Below are positions 34,767-44,058 of a stretch of 64,000 nucleotides of DNA, piece after piece. The stretch covers positions 186,001-250,000 of the forward strand of contig CAVXZG010000006.1 in assembly GCA_963766375.1 (NCBI GenBank), in the 5' to 3' direction. This DNA comes from AC-32 sp963766375. Lineage in GTDB: Bacteria; Actinomycetota; Thermoleophilia; Gaiellales; Gaiellaceae. Positions within the stretch are counted from its first letter, which is position 1. Each line of letters opens with the position of its first letter. The notes under the pieces were generated by a model. That model did no database searches. It was not told where the DNA came from and saw nothing but the letters and a program-made list of their open reading frames with translations. The translations under genes were made by a program, and so were the position numbers.

Positions 34767-35467
34767 TCCGTGCGCTGCTCGTGGACGACGAGGCGCCGGC
34801 TCGCTCCGAGCTGCGCTATCTCCTGGCCACGCATCCGGAGGTCGAGGTCGTCGGCGAGGCGGCCACCGCCGTGGAAGCGTTGAAGCTCGCGTCGGCGGTC
34901 CCCTACGACGTGGTCTTCATCGACATCGAGATGCCGGGCCTCTCCGGGCTCGATGCTGCCCGCCTCGTGCACGGCCGCGCGGGCGCTCCGCAGCTGGTCT
35001 TCGTGACCGCGCACGAGCAATACGCGATCGAGGCCTTCGCGGTCGAGGCGCTCGACTACCTGCTCAAGCCTGTCGACCCCGAGCGGCTCGCCCAGGTCGT
35101 GCGCCGGCTCGGTAAGCGGCCCGCCCCCGCGCCGGTGGAGAAAATCCCCGTCGTGAGCGGCGGCGAGACCGTCCTGCTCGACTGGGACGACGTCCACTAC
35201 GCGCAGGCCGACGGCGACTACTGCCGCGTGCACACCTACGACCGCTCGTACCTCTGCACCCGGTCGCTGCGTGAGCTCGAAGAAACGCTCCCGGTCGACC
35301 GGTTCGCGCGGATTCACCGCTCGTACCTCGTCAACCTGGGCAAGGTCGCCGCGGTGAAGCGGCCGGCGGCCGACCGGCTGCGGCTGGCCCTCGACGACGC
35401 AGAACGGACCGAGCTCGACGTCGCGCGCCGCCAGAGCAAGGCCGTGCGCGAGCGGCTGCGGGCATAG
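34763..35467 (+). CDS. LytTR-family response regulator
   Basis: 234 residues: a receiver domain (1-120) with acidic pair Asp8/Asp9, phospho-acceptor Asp54 (FIDIEMPG), and Lys in LLKPVDP; then a LytTR DNA-binding domain (about 140-234) with YAQADGDYCRVHT and FARIHRSYLVNL. It is the cognate partner of the kinase upstream and overlaps it by GTGA. The following EamA transporter gene, 101 bases away, is a possible target; that is inference from order. Confidence 0.93.
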   Translation: MIRALLVDDEAPARSELRYLLATHPEVEVVGEAATAVEALKLASAVPYDVVFIDIEMPGLSGLDAARLVHGRAGAPQLVFVTAHEQYAIEAFAVEALDYLLKPVDPERLAQVVRRLGKRPAPAPVEKIPVVSGGETVLLDWDDVHYAQADGDYCRVHTYDRSYLCTRSLRELEETLPVDRFARIHRSYLVNLGKVAAVKRPAADRLRLALDDAERTELDVARRQSKAVRERLRA

Positions 35468-35493
35468 AGCGGTTGCGGATGACGTCGCCTGCT

Positions 35494-35568
35494 TCGACCG
35501 GTCGGTTCAGACGGACGTGCGTGCGGAGCACGCACGTCCTGACGGCGGCACCGCAAGCGGTGCCTTAG
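35494..35568 (+). repeat. Dispersed two-hairpin element, copy C
   Basis: The most regular copy. It runs TCGACCGGTCGGTTCAG, then hairpin one with arms GACGTGCGTGC / GCACGCACGTC, then hairpin two GGCACCGC-AA-GCGGTGCC, perfectly paired, and ends CTTAG. The GTG of the EamA transporter follows with no gap. A GGATGACGT upstream (35478-35486) is shared with copy D. Confidence 0.88.
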
Positions 35569-36375
35569 GTGTCGGCCGCTGCGCTGGGGCTCGCGCTCGC
35601 GGCGGCGTTCCTGCACGCCCTCTGGAACCTGGGGCTCGCGCGGGAGCAGGACACCGAGGCGGCGACGGCGATCGGGCTGCTCACGATCGTGGCCGTCCTC
35701 GCTCTGCCGGCGGCGCTGACCTGGCGCGTAGAGGGAGCGGCGGTCCCGTACATCGCAGGGTCGGCCGCGCTCGAGCTCGCGTATTTCGCCCTCCTCGCCG
35801 CCGCCTACCGGCGGTACGAGCTCAGCCTTGTCTACCCCGTCGCGCGTGGGCTGGCACCGGTGCTGGCCCTCGCGCTCGTCGTCGCGGCCGGCGGCGCAAC
35901 GCCCTCGGGTCTCGGGATCGCCGGGATCGTGGCGGTGACCGGAGGCGTGCTGCTCATCCGGGGCGCGCGCGGGAGCCTCTTCGGGCTGGCGTTCGGCGCA
36001 GTGATCGCGCTGACGATCGCCGGCTACACCGTCCTCGACCGGCACGGGATCGCGCACGCGGCCGCGCTGCCTTACCTGTTGCTCGTGCTCGTCGGGCCCG
36101 CGCTCTTGTACTCGCTCGCGATCGGCCGGCCCCGGCTCGTGATCGCGCTCAGGCCGGCGACAGCGGCGCTAGGGGTTGCGGCCGGAACGGCCTACCTGTT
36201 CGTGCTGCTCGCCCTCCGGCTGGCCAGCGCGCCCGCGGTCGCCGCTGTGCGCGAGACGAGCGTCGTGATTGCAACGGCGCTGGCGGCCGCCCTTCTGGGC
36301 GAGCGGGTCGGCCGCGCGCGTCTCGCCGGAGCGGTCCTCGTTGCCGGCGGCGTAGCGCTCCTCGCGCTTTCCTAG
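35569..36375 (+). CDS. EamA/DMT-family transporter
   Basis: 268 residues with ten predicted membrane helices in two EamA halves. Characteristic pieces are FLHALWNLG near the start, LVYPVARGLAPV at the end of the first half and VAAVRETSVVIATALAAALLGE in the second. DMT exporters move small metabolites; no substrate is indicated. The start is the GTG directly after repeat copy C, with no visible ribosome-binding site. It overlaps the convergent otsB-like gene by four bases. Confidence 0.87.
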   Translation: MSAAALGLALAAAFLHALWNLGLAREQDTEAATAIGLLTIVAVLALPAALTWRVEGAAVPYIAGSAALELAYFALLAAAYRRYELSLVYPVARGLAPVLALALVVAAGGATPSGLGIAGIVAVTGGVLLIRGARGSLFGLAFGAVIALTIAGYTVLDRHGIAHAAALPYLLLVLVGPALLYSLAIGRPRLVIALRPATAALGVAAGTAYLFVLLALRLASAPAVAAVRETSVVIATALAAALLGERVGRARLAGAVLVAGGVALLALS

Positions 36376-37079
36376 AGCTTTCGGAGCAGCTCGAGCAGCT
36401 CGACCGGTGAGCCGACCGTGAGGTCGGCCGCCTCCCGCAGGCCCGGCGGGGCCTCCGCGGAGGCGACCGCGATCCGCACCGCGACCTCGAGGCCGTCGAG
36501 GCCCCGGAAGGCGTCGAGGTCGGTCGTGTCGTCTCCGGCGTAGAGGGCGCGCCGCAGGCCTCGCTCCTCCAGCAGGGCCCGGACCGCGGTCCCCTTGTCC
36601 GCCTCCACCGGCGGCCGCAACTCGAGCACCTTCCGCCCCCACCGCGCCTCGAGCCCCGCCTCCTCCGCCCGTGCGGCAACGCTCTCCAGCTCCGCTCGAG
36701 CAGCCTGCTCGTCCTCGGCCTCGCGCCAGTGCAGCGCGACCGTCAGCCCCTTGTCCTCGAGCCACGGCCACTCGAGCTGCCCGAACGGACGCAGCGTCTC
36801 GCGCCAGCGCTCCGCCTCGGGCGCGAGCTCGAGGCCGTGGACCCCGACGTAGACGATCCCGTCGACGCGAACCAGCCGCCGGGCTTCCTCGCCGCTGCGG
36901 CCGCTGACGCAAGCGACGAGCGCGTACCGCCCGGCCAGGCGCTCGAGCTCCGTCCGCGTCTCCTCCGGCACCTCAGCCAGCTCGGGCCGCGCGACGATCG
37001 GCGCCAGCGTCCCGTCCACGTCCAGGAGCACGGCCGCCAGGGCCGGATCCTTGCTCAGCTGCGCCAGCGCATCCTCCAC
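36372..37079 (-). CDS. otsB: Trehalose-6-phosphate phosphatase
   Basis: 235 residues of the HAD fold. Motif I is LLDVDGTLAPI, followed by VSGRS (motif II), VHGLE, a Lys in VEADKGTAVRALLE and the acidic motif YAGDDTTDLDAF. The last three are diagnostic for OtsB. It removes phosphate from trehalose 6-phosphate to make trehalose, a compatible solute. The trehalose-phosphate synthase gene is not nearby. The GTG at 37079 is chosen for the usual short N-terminus. It is divergent from the TSUP pair. Confidence 0.9.
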   Translation of the reverse strand: MEDALAQLSKDPALAAVLLDVDGTLAPIVARPELAEVPEETRTELERLAGRYALVACVSGRSGEEARRLVRVDGIVYVGVHGLELAPEAERWRETLRPFGQLEWPWLEDKGLTVALHWREAEDEQAARAELESVAARAEEAGLEARWGRKVLELRPPVEADKGTAVRALLEERGLRRALYAGDDTTDLDAFRGLDGLEVAVRIAVASAEAPPGLREAADLTVGSPVELLELLRKL

Positions 37080-37097
37080 AGGCCGCAGAATACGGCG

Positions 37098-37439
37098 GTG
37101 CGGCTCCTCACCATCGGCCTCCTCGCCGGCCTCTTCAGCGCCCTCTTCGGCGTGGGCGGCGGGATCGTCGTGGTCCCGCTCCTGATCCTGGTGGCCGGCT
37201 ACACGGAGCGTCCGGCGATGGGGACCTCGCTTGCTGCGATCCTGCTGATCGCCGCAGTCGGCTCGATCACGTACGCGCTGCACGGCGAGGTGAAGCCTGG
37301 AGCAGCCGCGATCGTCGGCATTCCAGGAGCGATCGGGGCGGTGGCGGGTGCCTCGCTCCAGCAGCGGCTCGCCAACAGGACGCTCTCGCTCGCATTCGCG
37401 GCGCTACTCGCCGGCCTCGGCATCTGGTTCCTCGTCTGA
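37098..37439 (+). CDS. TSUP (TauE/SafE) transporter, N-terminal half protein
   Basis: 113 residues with three or four membrane helices and the TSUP motif FSALFGVGGGIVVVPLL. Normal TSUP proteins of about 250 residues hold two such halves; here the first half ends with its own TGA, which overlaps the ATG of the second half (TGATG). The two are probably translated together and assemble. The family exports sulfur compounds or organic anions. A lost in-frame fusion or a sequence error is possible, but the clean TGATG coupling and the intact ends favour a real two-gene form. Confidence 0.8.
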   Translation: MRLLTIGLLAGLFSALFGVGGGIVVVPLLILVAGYTERPAMGTSLAAILLIAAVGSITYALHGEVKPGAAAIVGIPGAIGAVAGASLQQRLANRTLSLAFAALLAGLGIWFLV

Positions 37440-37822
37440 TGTGGGCGCTGCTCGCAGCGGGAGCTCTCGGCGCCGTTGCCGGCGTGCTCGCCGGGCTGTT
37501 CGGCGTCGGCGGCGGGATTCTGTTCGTGCCGACCCTGGCGCTGGTGCTCGGGCTCACCCAGCTCCACGCAGAGGCGACGTCGCTGCTGGCGATTCTCCCG
37601 ACTGCGGCCGCCGGCGTCTGGCGGCAGCGCAGCTACGGCAACGTGCGCTGGCGCGCCGCGCTGATCCTCGGCGTGGCGGCGATCGCCGGCGTCGAGGGCG
37701 GCGTCCAGATCGCCGAGGCGCTGCCGGAGCACGCGCTACGGAGGCTCTTCGGGGTCCTCATGCTCGCGGTCGCCGCCCAGATAGCAGTACGCGCATGGCG
37801 CAAACCGGCCTATCCTTCTTGA
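37439..37822 (+). CDS. TSUP (TauE/SafE) transporter, C-terminal half protein
   Basis: 127 residues with four helices and a second copy of the motif, VLAGLFGVGGGILFVPTL, followed by the conserved AEATSLLAILPTAAAG. It starts at an ATG that overlaps the stop of the first half. Sequence similarity between the halves reflects the internal duplication of the family. It is followed two bases later by a small gene of unknown function on the same strand. Confidence 0.8.
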   Translation: MWALLAAGALGAVAGVLAGLFGVGGGILFVPTLALVLGLTQLHAEATSLLAILPTAAAGVWRQRSYGNVRWRAALILGVAAIAGVEGGVQIAEALPEHALRRLFGVLMLAVAAQIAVRAWRKPAYPS

Positions 37823-37823
37823 C

Positions 37824-38222
37824 GTGGCCGGTCACGAAGAGGTCTGGATCCCGCTCGTCGACGAGCCGATCGGCTCGATCGTCGGGGAGATCCAGCGCGA
37901 GCACCCGGAGATCGAGGCGCTCGTCAACTCGCCTCGCAAGCTGCTGGCCTTCCGAACCTTCGCCTACATCCGGGTGGGGATCCTGCTCGGTCGCCTGCTC
38001 GTCGAGAACGAAGTCGAGCCCGCCGACGACTCGACCACGTGGGCGGAGCAGCTGCTGCTCGACCCGCAGCATCGCGAGGAGGTCGTGAACGAGGTGCGCG
38101 CGGTCGCCCAGGAGATCGCCGACGACCCCGCTTACGCCAATGACCCGCCGCTTGGCCCGGACGACGCCGAGCGCGCCCGCTTCCTCGAGTTCGCGAAGAA
38201 GCGGCTGGCGACCGACGCCTAG
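37824..38222 (+). CDS. Conserved-looking small acidic protein, function unknown
   Basis: 132 residues from a GTG one base after the TSUP stop. The protein is soluble, acidic and mostly helical (VWIPLVDEPIGSIVGEIQREHPEIEALV; the first quoted part only), with no motif I recognise. Codon use and spacing look like a real gene: it is coupled to the TSUP pair and overlaps the convergent ZIP gene by four bases. No function is assigned. Confidence 0.65.
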   Translation: MAGHEEVWIPLVDEPIGSIVGEIQREHPEIEALVNSPRKLLAFRTFAYIRVGILLGRLLVENEVEPADDSTTWAEQLLLDPQHREEVVNEVRAVAQEIADDPAYANDPPLGPDDAERARFLEFAKKRLATDA

Positions 38223-38944
38223 GAGGCCCGCGAGGCGATCCAGGCGATAAGGAAGGTGGCGACGAAGCCGGTCGCCGTCAGGGCTACGCGCTTCCAGGAG
38301 GGGTGCTCGTGCGCTTCGGGCAGCAGGTCGGTCGCGCCCATGAAGAGGAAGAAGCCTGCGTAGACGGCGAGCAGCTGGCCGAGCGAGTGCTCCGAGACGG
38401 TGACGAAGACGCCGACCGTCGCCCCCACGAGCGGCGCCAGCGAGTCCACCGCCAGCCAGCGCAAGGCCCGTCGCAGGTCGCCCCCCTGGCTGAGCACGAA
38501 GTTGACCGTGTTGAGCCCATCGGCGAAGTCGTGGGTGACGACCGCGAGGAAGACGAGGAGGCCGGTTGCCGTGTTGAGCTGGAAGGCCAGCCCGATTCCG
38601 AGGCCGTCGATGAAGCTGTGCAGAGAGAGCCCGGCTGCGCCGAGGGCGCCGACCTGCGCGTGCGCCTGCGCTTGCTCCGCCTCGTCGCGGTGATGCAGGA
38701 CGACTAGGCGCTCCGCCAGGAAGAAGGCGAGAAAGCCCGCTCCGACGAGAGTCGTCACGCGCCGGGAGTCGTTGACGGAGTCGATCGCCTCCGGCAGGAC
38801 GTCGAAGAGCGCGACCGCGACGACGATGCCGCCGGTGAGCGCGATCGCCGTCGTCAGGTCGCGGCGCAGGCGAACGGCGGTCAGCCCTCCTGCGAGGGTG
38901 GACAGGACGGTGACGCCGGCGAGCGGGATCGCGATCCAGTTCAT
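38219..38944 (-). CDS. ZIP-family metal transporter
   Basis: 241 residues with seven or eight helices. The metal-binding helices read LHSFIDGLGIG and THDFADGLNTV, the paired H-x-x-x-D signature of ZIP proteins. A His-rich loop (LHHRDEAEQAQAHAQ) lies between helices three and four. It imports zinc or a similar divalent metal. A TTGACA at 39019-39014 on this strand, upstream of the ATG, lacks a matching -10 and is not claimed as a promoter. Confidence 0.88.
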   Translation of the reverse strand: MNWIAIPLAGVTVLSTLAGGLTAVRLRRDLTTAIALTGGIVVAVALFDVLPEAIDSVNDSRRVTTLVGAGFLAFFLAERLVVLHHRDEAEQAQAHAQVGALGAAGLSLHSFIDGLGIGLAFQLNTATGLLVFLAVVTHDFADGLNTVNFVLSQGGDLRRALRWLAVDSLAPLVGATVGVFVTVSEHSLGQLLAVYAGFFLFMGATDLLPEAHEHPSWKRVALTATGFVATFLIAWIASRAS

Positions 38945-39031
38945 CCGGGCCGCATCATTTCAGCCCGCGCCGAGAGCCCCTCGAGGCCCGTGCAGAGGAC
39001 TATTCCCGAGGATTGTCAATAATGCGGAGAG

Positions 39032-40495
39032 GTGGGGAAGCGGCTCACAGTCACATTGCTTCTCGCGGGGCTGCTCCTGCTCGCAGCCGGATCTTCCGGG
39101 GCGGGTGGAGCACGCTCGACGGCGGGGGCCTCGGCGCGGGCTTTTGCGATTCGCGTCAGCGTGCCGGGCCAGGCCGGGGCGGTGGCCGGCTCGATCTCGG
39201 CACCGCCTGAGCACGTGGCCTTCGGCTCGAGCTTCGCCTACCCGGCAGACGGCTCCGTGGTCACCACCGGGGCGATGACCGCCTCGGCCTCGACCGACGT
39301 GGGCTCGACGGCCGTCGCCAGCGCTTCCAGCGAGGTGCAGTCATTGATCGTCTTCGGCGGCGAGGTCATCGCCTCGGCGGTCAACGGCGACGCGAGAGGC
39401 GCGACCAGGGCCACTCGCGCGAGCGGCGACTTCTCCGGCGCCGGAGTGGCCGGCCTGACCGTTCTGGGCCAGCCGGTGGCCGTGGGGGCAAACGCACGCG
39501 TCGCCCTCGCGGACTGGGGCTACCTGATCACCCTCGAGCAAGGGACCGACACCAGCTCGGGCGCCGGCGGGGCTCAGGGCTACCACGGCTTCGTGACCGC
39601 GCTCGCCATCCACCTGACCGCTCCGCACGGCGGTTTGCCGGCAGGCTCCGTGATCGAGGTCGGCTACGCGGAGGCAAGCGTGCAGGCGAGCGCCGCGCCG
39701 CCGCCGCCGGTCGTTCCGGGGCCGCCGAAGAAGCACAAGGCGCCGGCGACGCCAAACGCGCCAAAGGAGCTGGGCCACGCCCAGTCCCCGCTCCTGGGCG
39801 TGCCTACGGGCCTCCAGCCGAAGCTCACGGCGGGGGGCTACGTCTTCCCGGTCTACGGGCCTGCTTCGTACAGCAACACGTACGGCGCCTTCCGCGGCGA
39901 CGTGGCCGGGAACTGGCACCACGGCGACGACATCTTCGCTCCGCTCGGGGCCCCGATCCTTGCCTGCGCCGACGGTGTCGTCTTCTCGGTCGGGTGGAAC
40001 GACGTGGGCGGCAACCGCCTCTGGCTGCGTGACTCGCAGGGGAACGAGTTCTACTACGCCCACCTCTCGGCCTTCACGCCGCTTGCCAAGAACGGCTACC
40101 GCGTGAAGGCAGGCGAGGTGGTCGGCTTCGTCGGCAACACCGGTGACGCCCAGGGGACGCCGCCGCACCTGCACTTCGAGGTGCACCCGTTCTCGCTGCT
40201 CTTCATGGGCTACGACGGCGCCGTCGACCCGACGACATACCTCGACGCATGGCGGCGCCTGCGTGATGTGCGATTCATGCCGAACGTCGCCGGTTGGGCG
40301 GGCATCGTCACCAACCCGGCGCCGCGTCCGGCGGCGATCCTGCTCCAGGTCTCCGACATCTCGGAGGCGAGCGGGCTCGACCCCGGCTCGCTGCGCCGAG
40401 CGATGGCCGTCGGCGGCATTAGGGGCGCCGAGGGGCAGCTGCTCAGGTCACTCGGTTTTCGTCCGCCGCGGAACGCGGGCTCGGGCGGGCCTTAG
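39032..40495 (+). CDS. Secreted M23-family metallopeptidase
   Basis: 487 residues from a GTG giving a signal peptide of about 24 residues. A low-complexity beta-rich N-terminal half is followed by a Pro-rich linker (PPPPVVPGPPKKHK) and an M23 peptidase domain (about 285-400) with zinc ligands in WHHGDDIFAP and HLHFEVH. Such enzymes cut peptidoglycan cross-links or stems. A C-terminal tail of about 80 residues follows. An AATAAT hexamer about 12 bases before the start could be a -10 element. It may act with the PGRP amidase and SpoIID-like protein also encoded here. Confidence 0.88.
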   Translation: MGKRLTVTLLLAGLLLLAAGSSGAGGARSTAGASARAFAIRVSVPGQAGAVAGSISAPPEHVAFGSSFAYPADGSVVTTGAMTASASTDVGSTAVASASSEVQSLIVFGGEVIASAVNGDARGATRATRASGDFSGAGVAGLTVLGQPVAVGANARVALADWGYLITLEQGTDTSSGAGGAQGYHGFVTALAIHLTAPHGGLPAGSVIEVGYAEASVQASAAPPPPVVPGPPKKHKAPATPNAPKELGHAQSPLLGVPTGLQPKLTAGGYVFPVYGPASYSNTYGAFRGDVAGNWHHGDDIFAPLGAPILACADGVVFSVGWNDVGGNRLWLRDSQGNEFYYAHLSAFTPLAKNGYRVKAGEVVGFVGNTGDAQGTPPHLHFEVHPFSLLFMGYDGAVDPTTYLDAWRRLRDVRFMPNVAGWAGIVTNPAPRPAAILLQVSDISEASGLDPGSLRRAMAVGGIRGAEGQLLRSLGFRPPRNAGSGGP

Positions 40496-40512
40496 TCCGG
40501 CCCTAGTTCGTT

Positions 40513-40929
40513 TTAGGAGCCGTTCCCGCTCGAGCTGCCGCCGCCGTAGCCGAACTCCTCCTCCTCGCCGAAGACCTTGTCCTTCAGCCAGCGCCGGGTC
40601 TCGGGGCCGGTCAGCGGGTTGAAGAGGATCCCGAGCGCGATCCCGGCCAGGAGCAGCGTGCTGTTGCGGCTCTTATGGCCCGCGTTGCCCTGGATCCGGC
40701 TCGCGGCGGAGCGGAGGTCGTCGATCGCTGAGCGAAGCTGGTCCTGGATCTCCTTGTCGCTCGCGACCTTCGTCGCGACGCCGGTGACCCCGCGCTTGCC
40801 GATCAGCTCGTCGTAGACGTCACGGGCCGTGTCGAAGGCGCTGCGGAGGTTGTCACGCAGCTCCTCGTCCTGGAGTGCCCGCTGCACGTAGGGCTTGACG
40901 TCGGCAACTTTGTCTTTCGCATTGGCCAT
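40513..40929 (-). CDS. YtxH-like small membrane protein
   Basis: 138 residues. The N-terminal two thirds is charged and helical with a likely coiled coil (LRSAIDDLRSAASRIQ), then one membrane helix (LLLAGIALGILFNPLTG) ending in the GxxTRRWL-like motif seen in YtxH proteins, and a Gly/Ser-rich C-terminal tail. YtxH proteins are general-stress membrane proteins without known biochemistry. It is convergent with the M23 gene and lies 69 bases upstream of lon's stop side on the same strand. Confidence 0.7.
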   Translation of the reverse strand: MANAKDKVADVKPYVQRALQDEELRDNLRSAFDTARDVYDELIGKRGVTGVATKVASDKEIQDQLRSAIDDLRSAASRIQGNAGHKSRNSTLLLAGIALGILFNPLTGPETRRWLKDKVFGEEEEFGYGGGSSSGNGS

Positions 40930-40998
40930 GAGCGTGGCCGTCCTTTCGATCGCGTGTGTGAGGGCATTCTCTACCCTCCGTGCGCGCGGTGCTAAACG

Positions 40999-43410
<2,412 letters not shown>

Positions 43411-43436
43411 GCCGTGACTCCCTGACGGATGACGTG

Positions 43437-43512
43437 TCGACCGGTCAGTGCAGACGGCCGTGCGGGCAAAGCCCGCCCGGCCTGAGGTCGACGCCGCAAG
43501 CGTCGTCTCAAG
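43437..43512 (+). repeat. Dispersed two-hairpin element, copy D
   Basis: It starts TCGACCGGTCAGTGCAG, has hairpin one with arms GGCCGTGCGGGC / GCCCGCCCGGCC (one mismatch) and hairpin two GACGCCGC-AA-GCGTCGTC (one mismatch), and ends CTCAAG. It lies between lon and hsp20, which both run on the opposite strand. The hsp20 stop (TCA on this strand, 43508-43510) is part of the tail. An upstream GGATGACGT is shared with copy C. Confidence 0.85.
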
Positions 43513-43945
43513 TTCGTGCTCCGATCGTGATCGTGACGCGCTCGACCTTCGGTTGGCTCGCGGCGATCGGGAGCACCACGGTCAGCACTCCGTGCTCGTA
43601 GCGCGCGCTCGCGGCGCTCGTGTCCACCGGCTCGTCGAGCTGGATGCGGCGCTGGAAAGGCCCGTACTCGAGCTCCATCTGCTGGTAGCGGCCACGCAGA
43701 GGCGGGCGGCGCCTCACGCCTGAGACCACGAGCACCCGGTCGGCCGCGACCACCTGCAGCTCGGCCGGGTCGACCCCGGGTAGCTCGACGATGACGTGCA
43801 ACGCCGGCGGGTCCTCGCTGCGGATGCAGTCAGCCTGCGGCCGGAAGCCGCGGCGGCCTCCCGCGAAGCGGGGAACGTGCCAGAGCTCGTCGATCAGCTC
43901 CTGCACCTCGTCGTGCAAGCGGTCGATGTCGTTGCGCCTTCTCAT
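43508..43945 (-). CDS. Hsp20/alpha-crystallin small heat shock protein
   Basis: 145 residues with an alpha-crystallin domain (about 40-135): IVELPGVDPAELQV, YGPFQRRIQLDEPVD and the closing ARYEHGVLTVVLPIA. It is an ATP-independent chaperone that holds unfolding proteins. The C-terminal IXI anchoring motif may be VTITIG. It is upstream of lon on the same strand, with repeat copy D between them. The ATG at 43945 follows a CAGAGGACGA ribosome-binding site. Confidence 0.92.
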   Translation of the reverse strand: MRRRNDIDRLHDEVQELIDELWHVPRFAGGRRGFRPQADCIRSEDPPALHVIVELPGVDPAELQVVAADRVLVVSGVRRRPPLRGRYQQMELEYGPFQRRIQLDEPVDTSAASARYEHGVLTVVLPIAASQPKVERVTITIGART

Positions 43946-44011
43946 TCGTCCTCTGAGTAAACGTTAGTGATGCTCGCGCAGATCCCCTATTCGCAGCGCT
44001 GGGCGCGTTCG

Positions 44012-44033
44012 TAAGTTAGCACACGCTAGCTTA
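44012..44033. promoter_or_regulatory. Dyad between hsp20 and rmlA-rmlC
   Basis: TAAGTTAGC-ACAC-GCTAGCTTA is a 9-base inverted repeat with one mismatch in the 113-base divergent gap. The left half TTAGCACAC resembles a CIRCE half-site, but the matching half at N9 spacing is absent. It is AT-richer than its surroundings. An operator for one of the divergent genes is the simplest reading. Confidence 0.4.
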
Positions 44034-44058
44034 TCCAGAACTCGTAGCATCCCGGCCG

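Noticed and set aside
39014..39019. TTGACA as a -35 box for the ZIP transporter gene
   Set aside because: No acceptable -10 hexamer lies 16-18 bases downstream on that strand.
44013..44029. CIRCE element (HrcA site) upstream of hsp20
   Set aside because: One half (TTAGCACAC) is close to the consensus, but the second half at nine-base spacing is missing.
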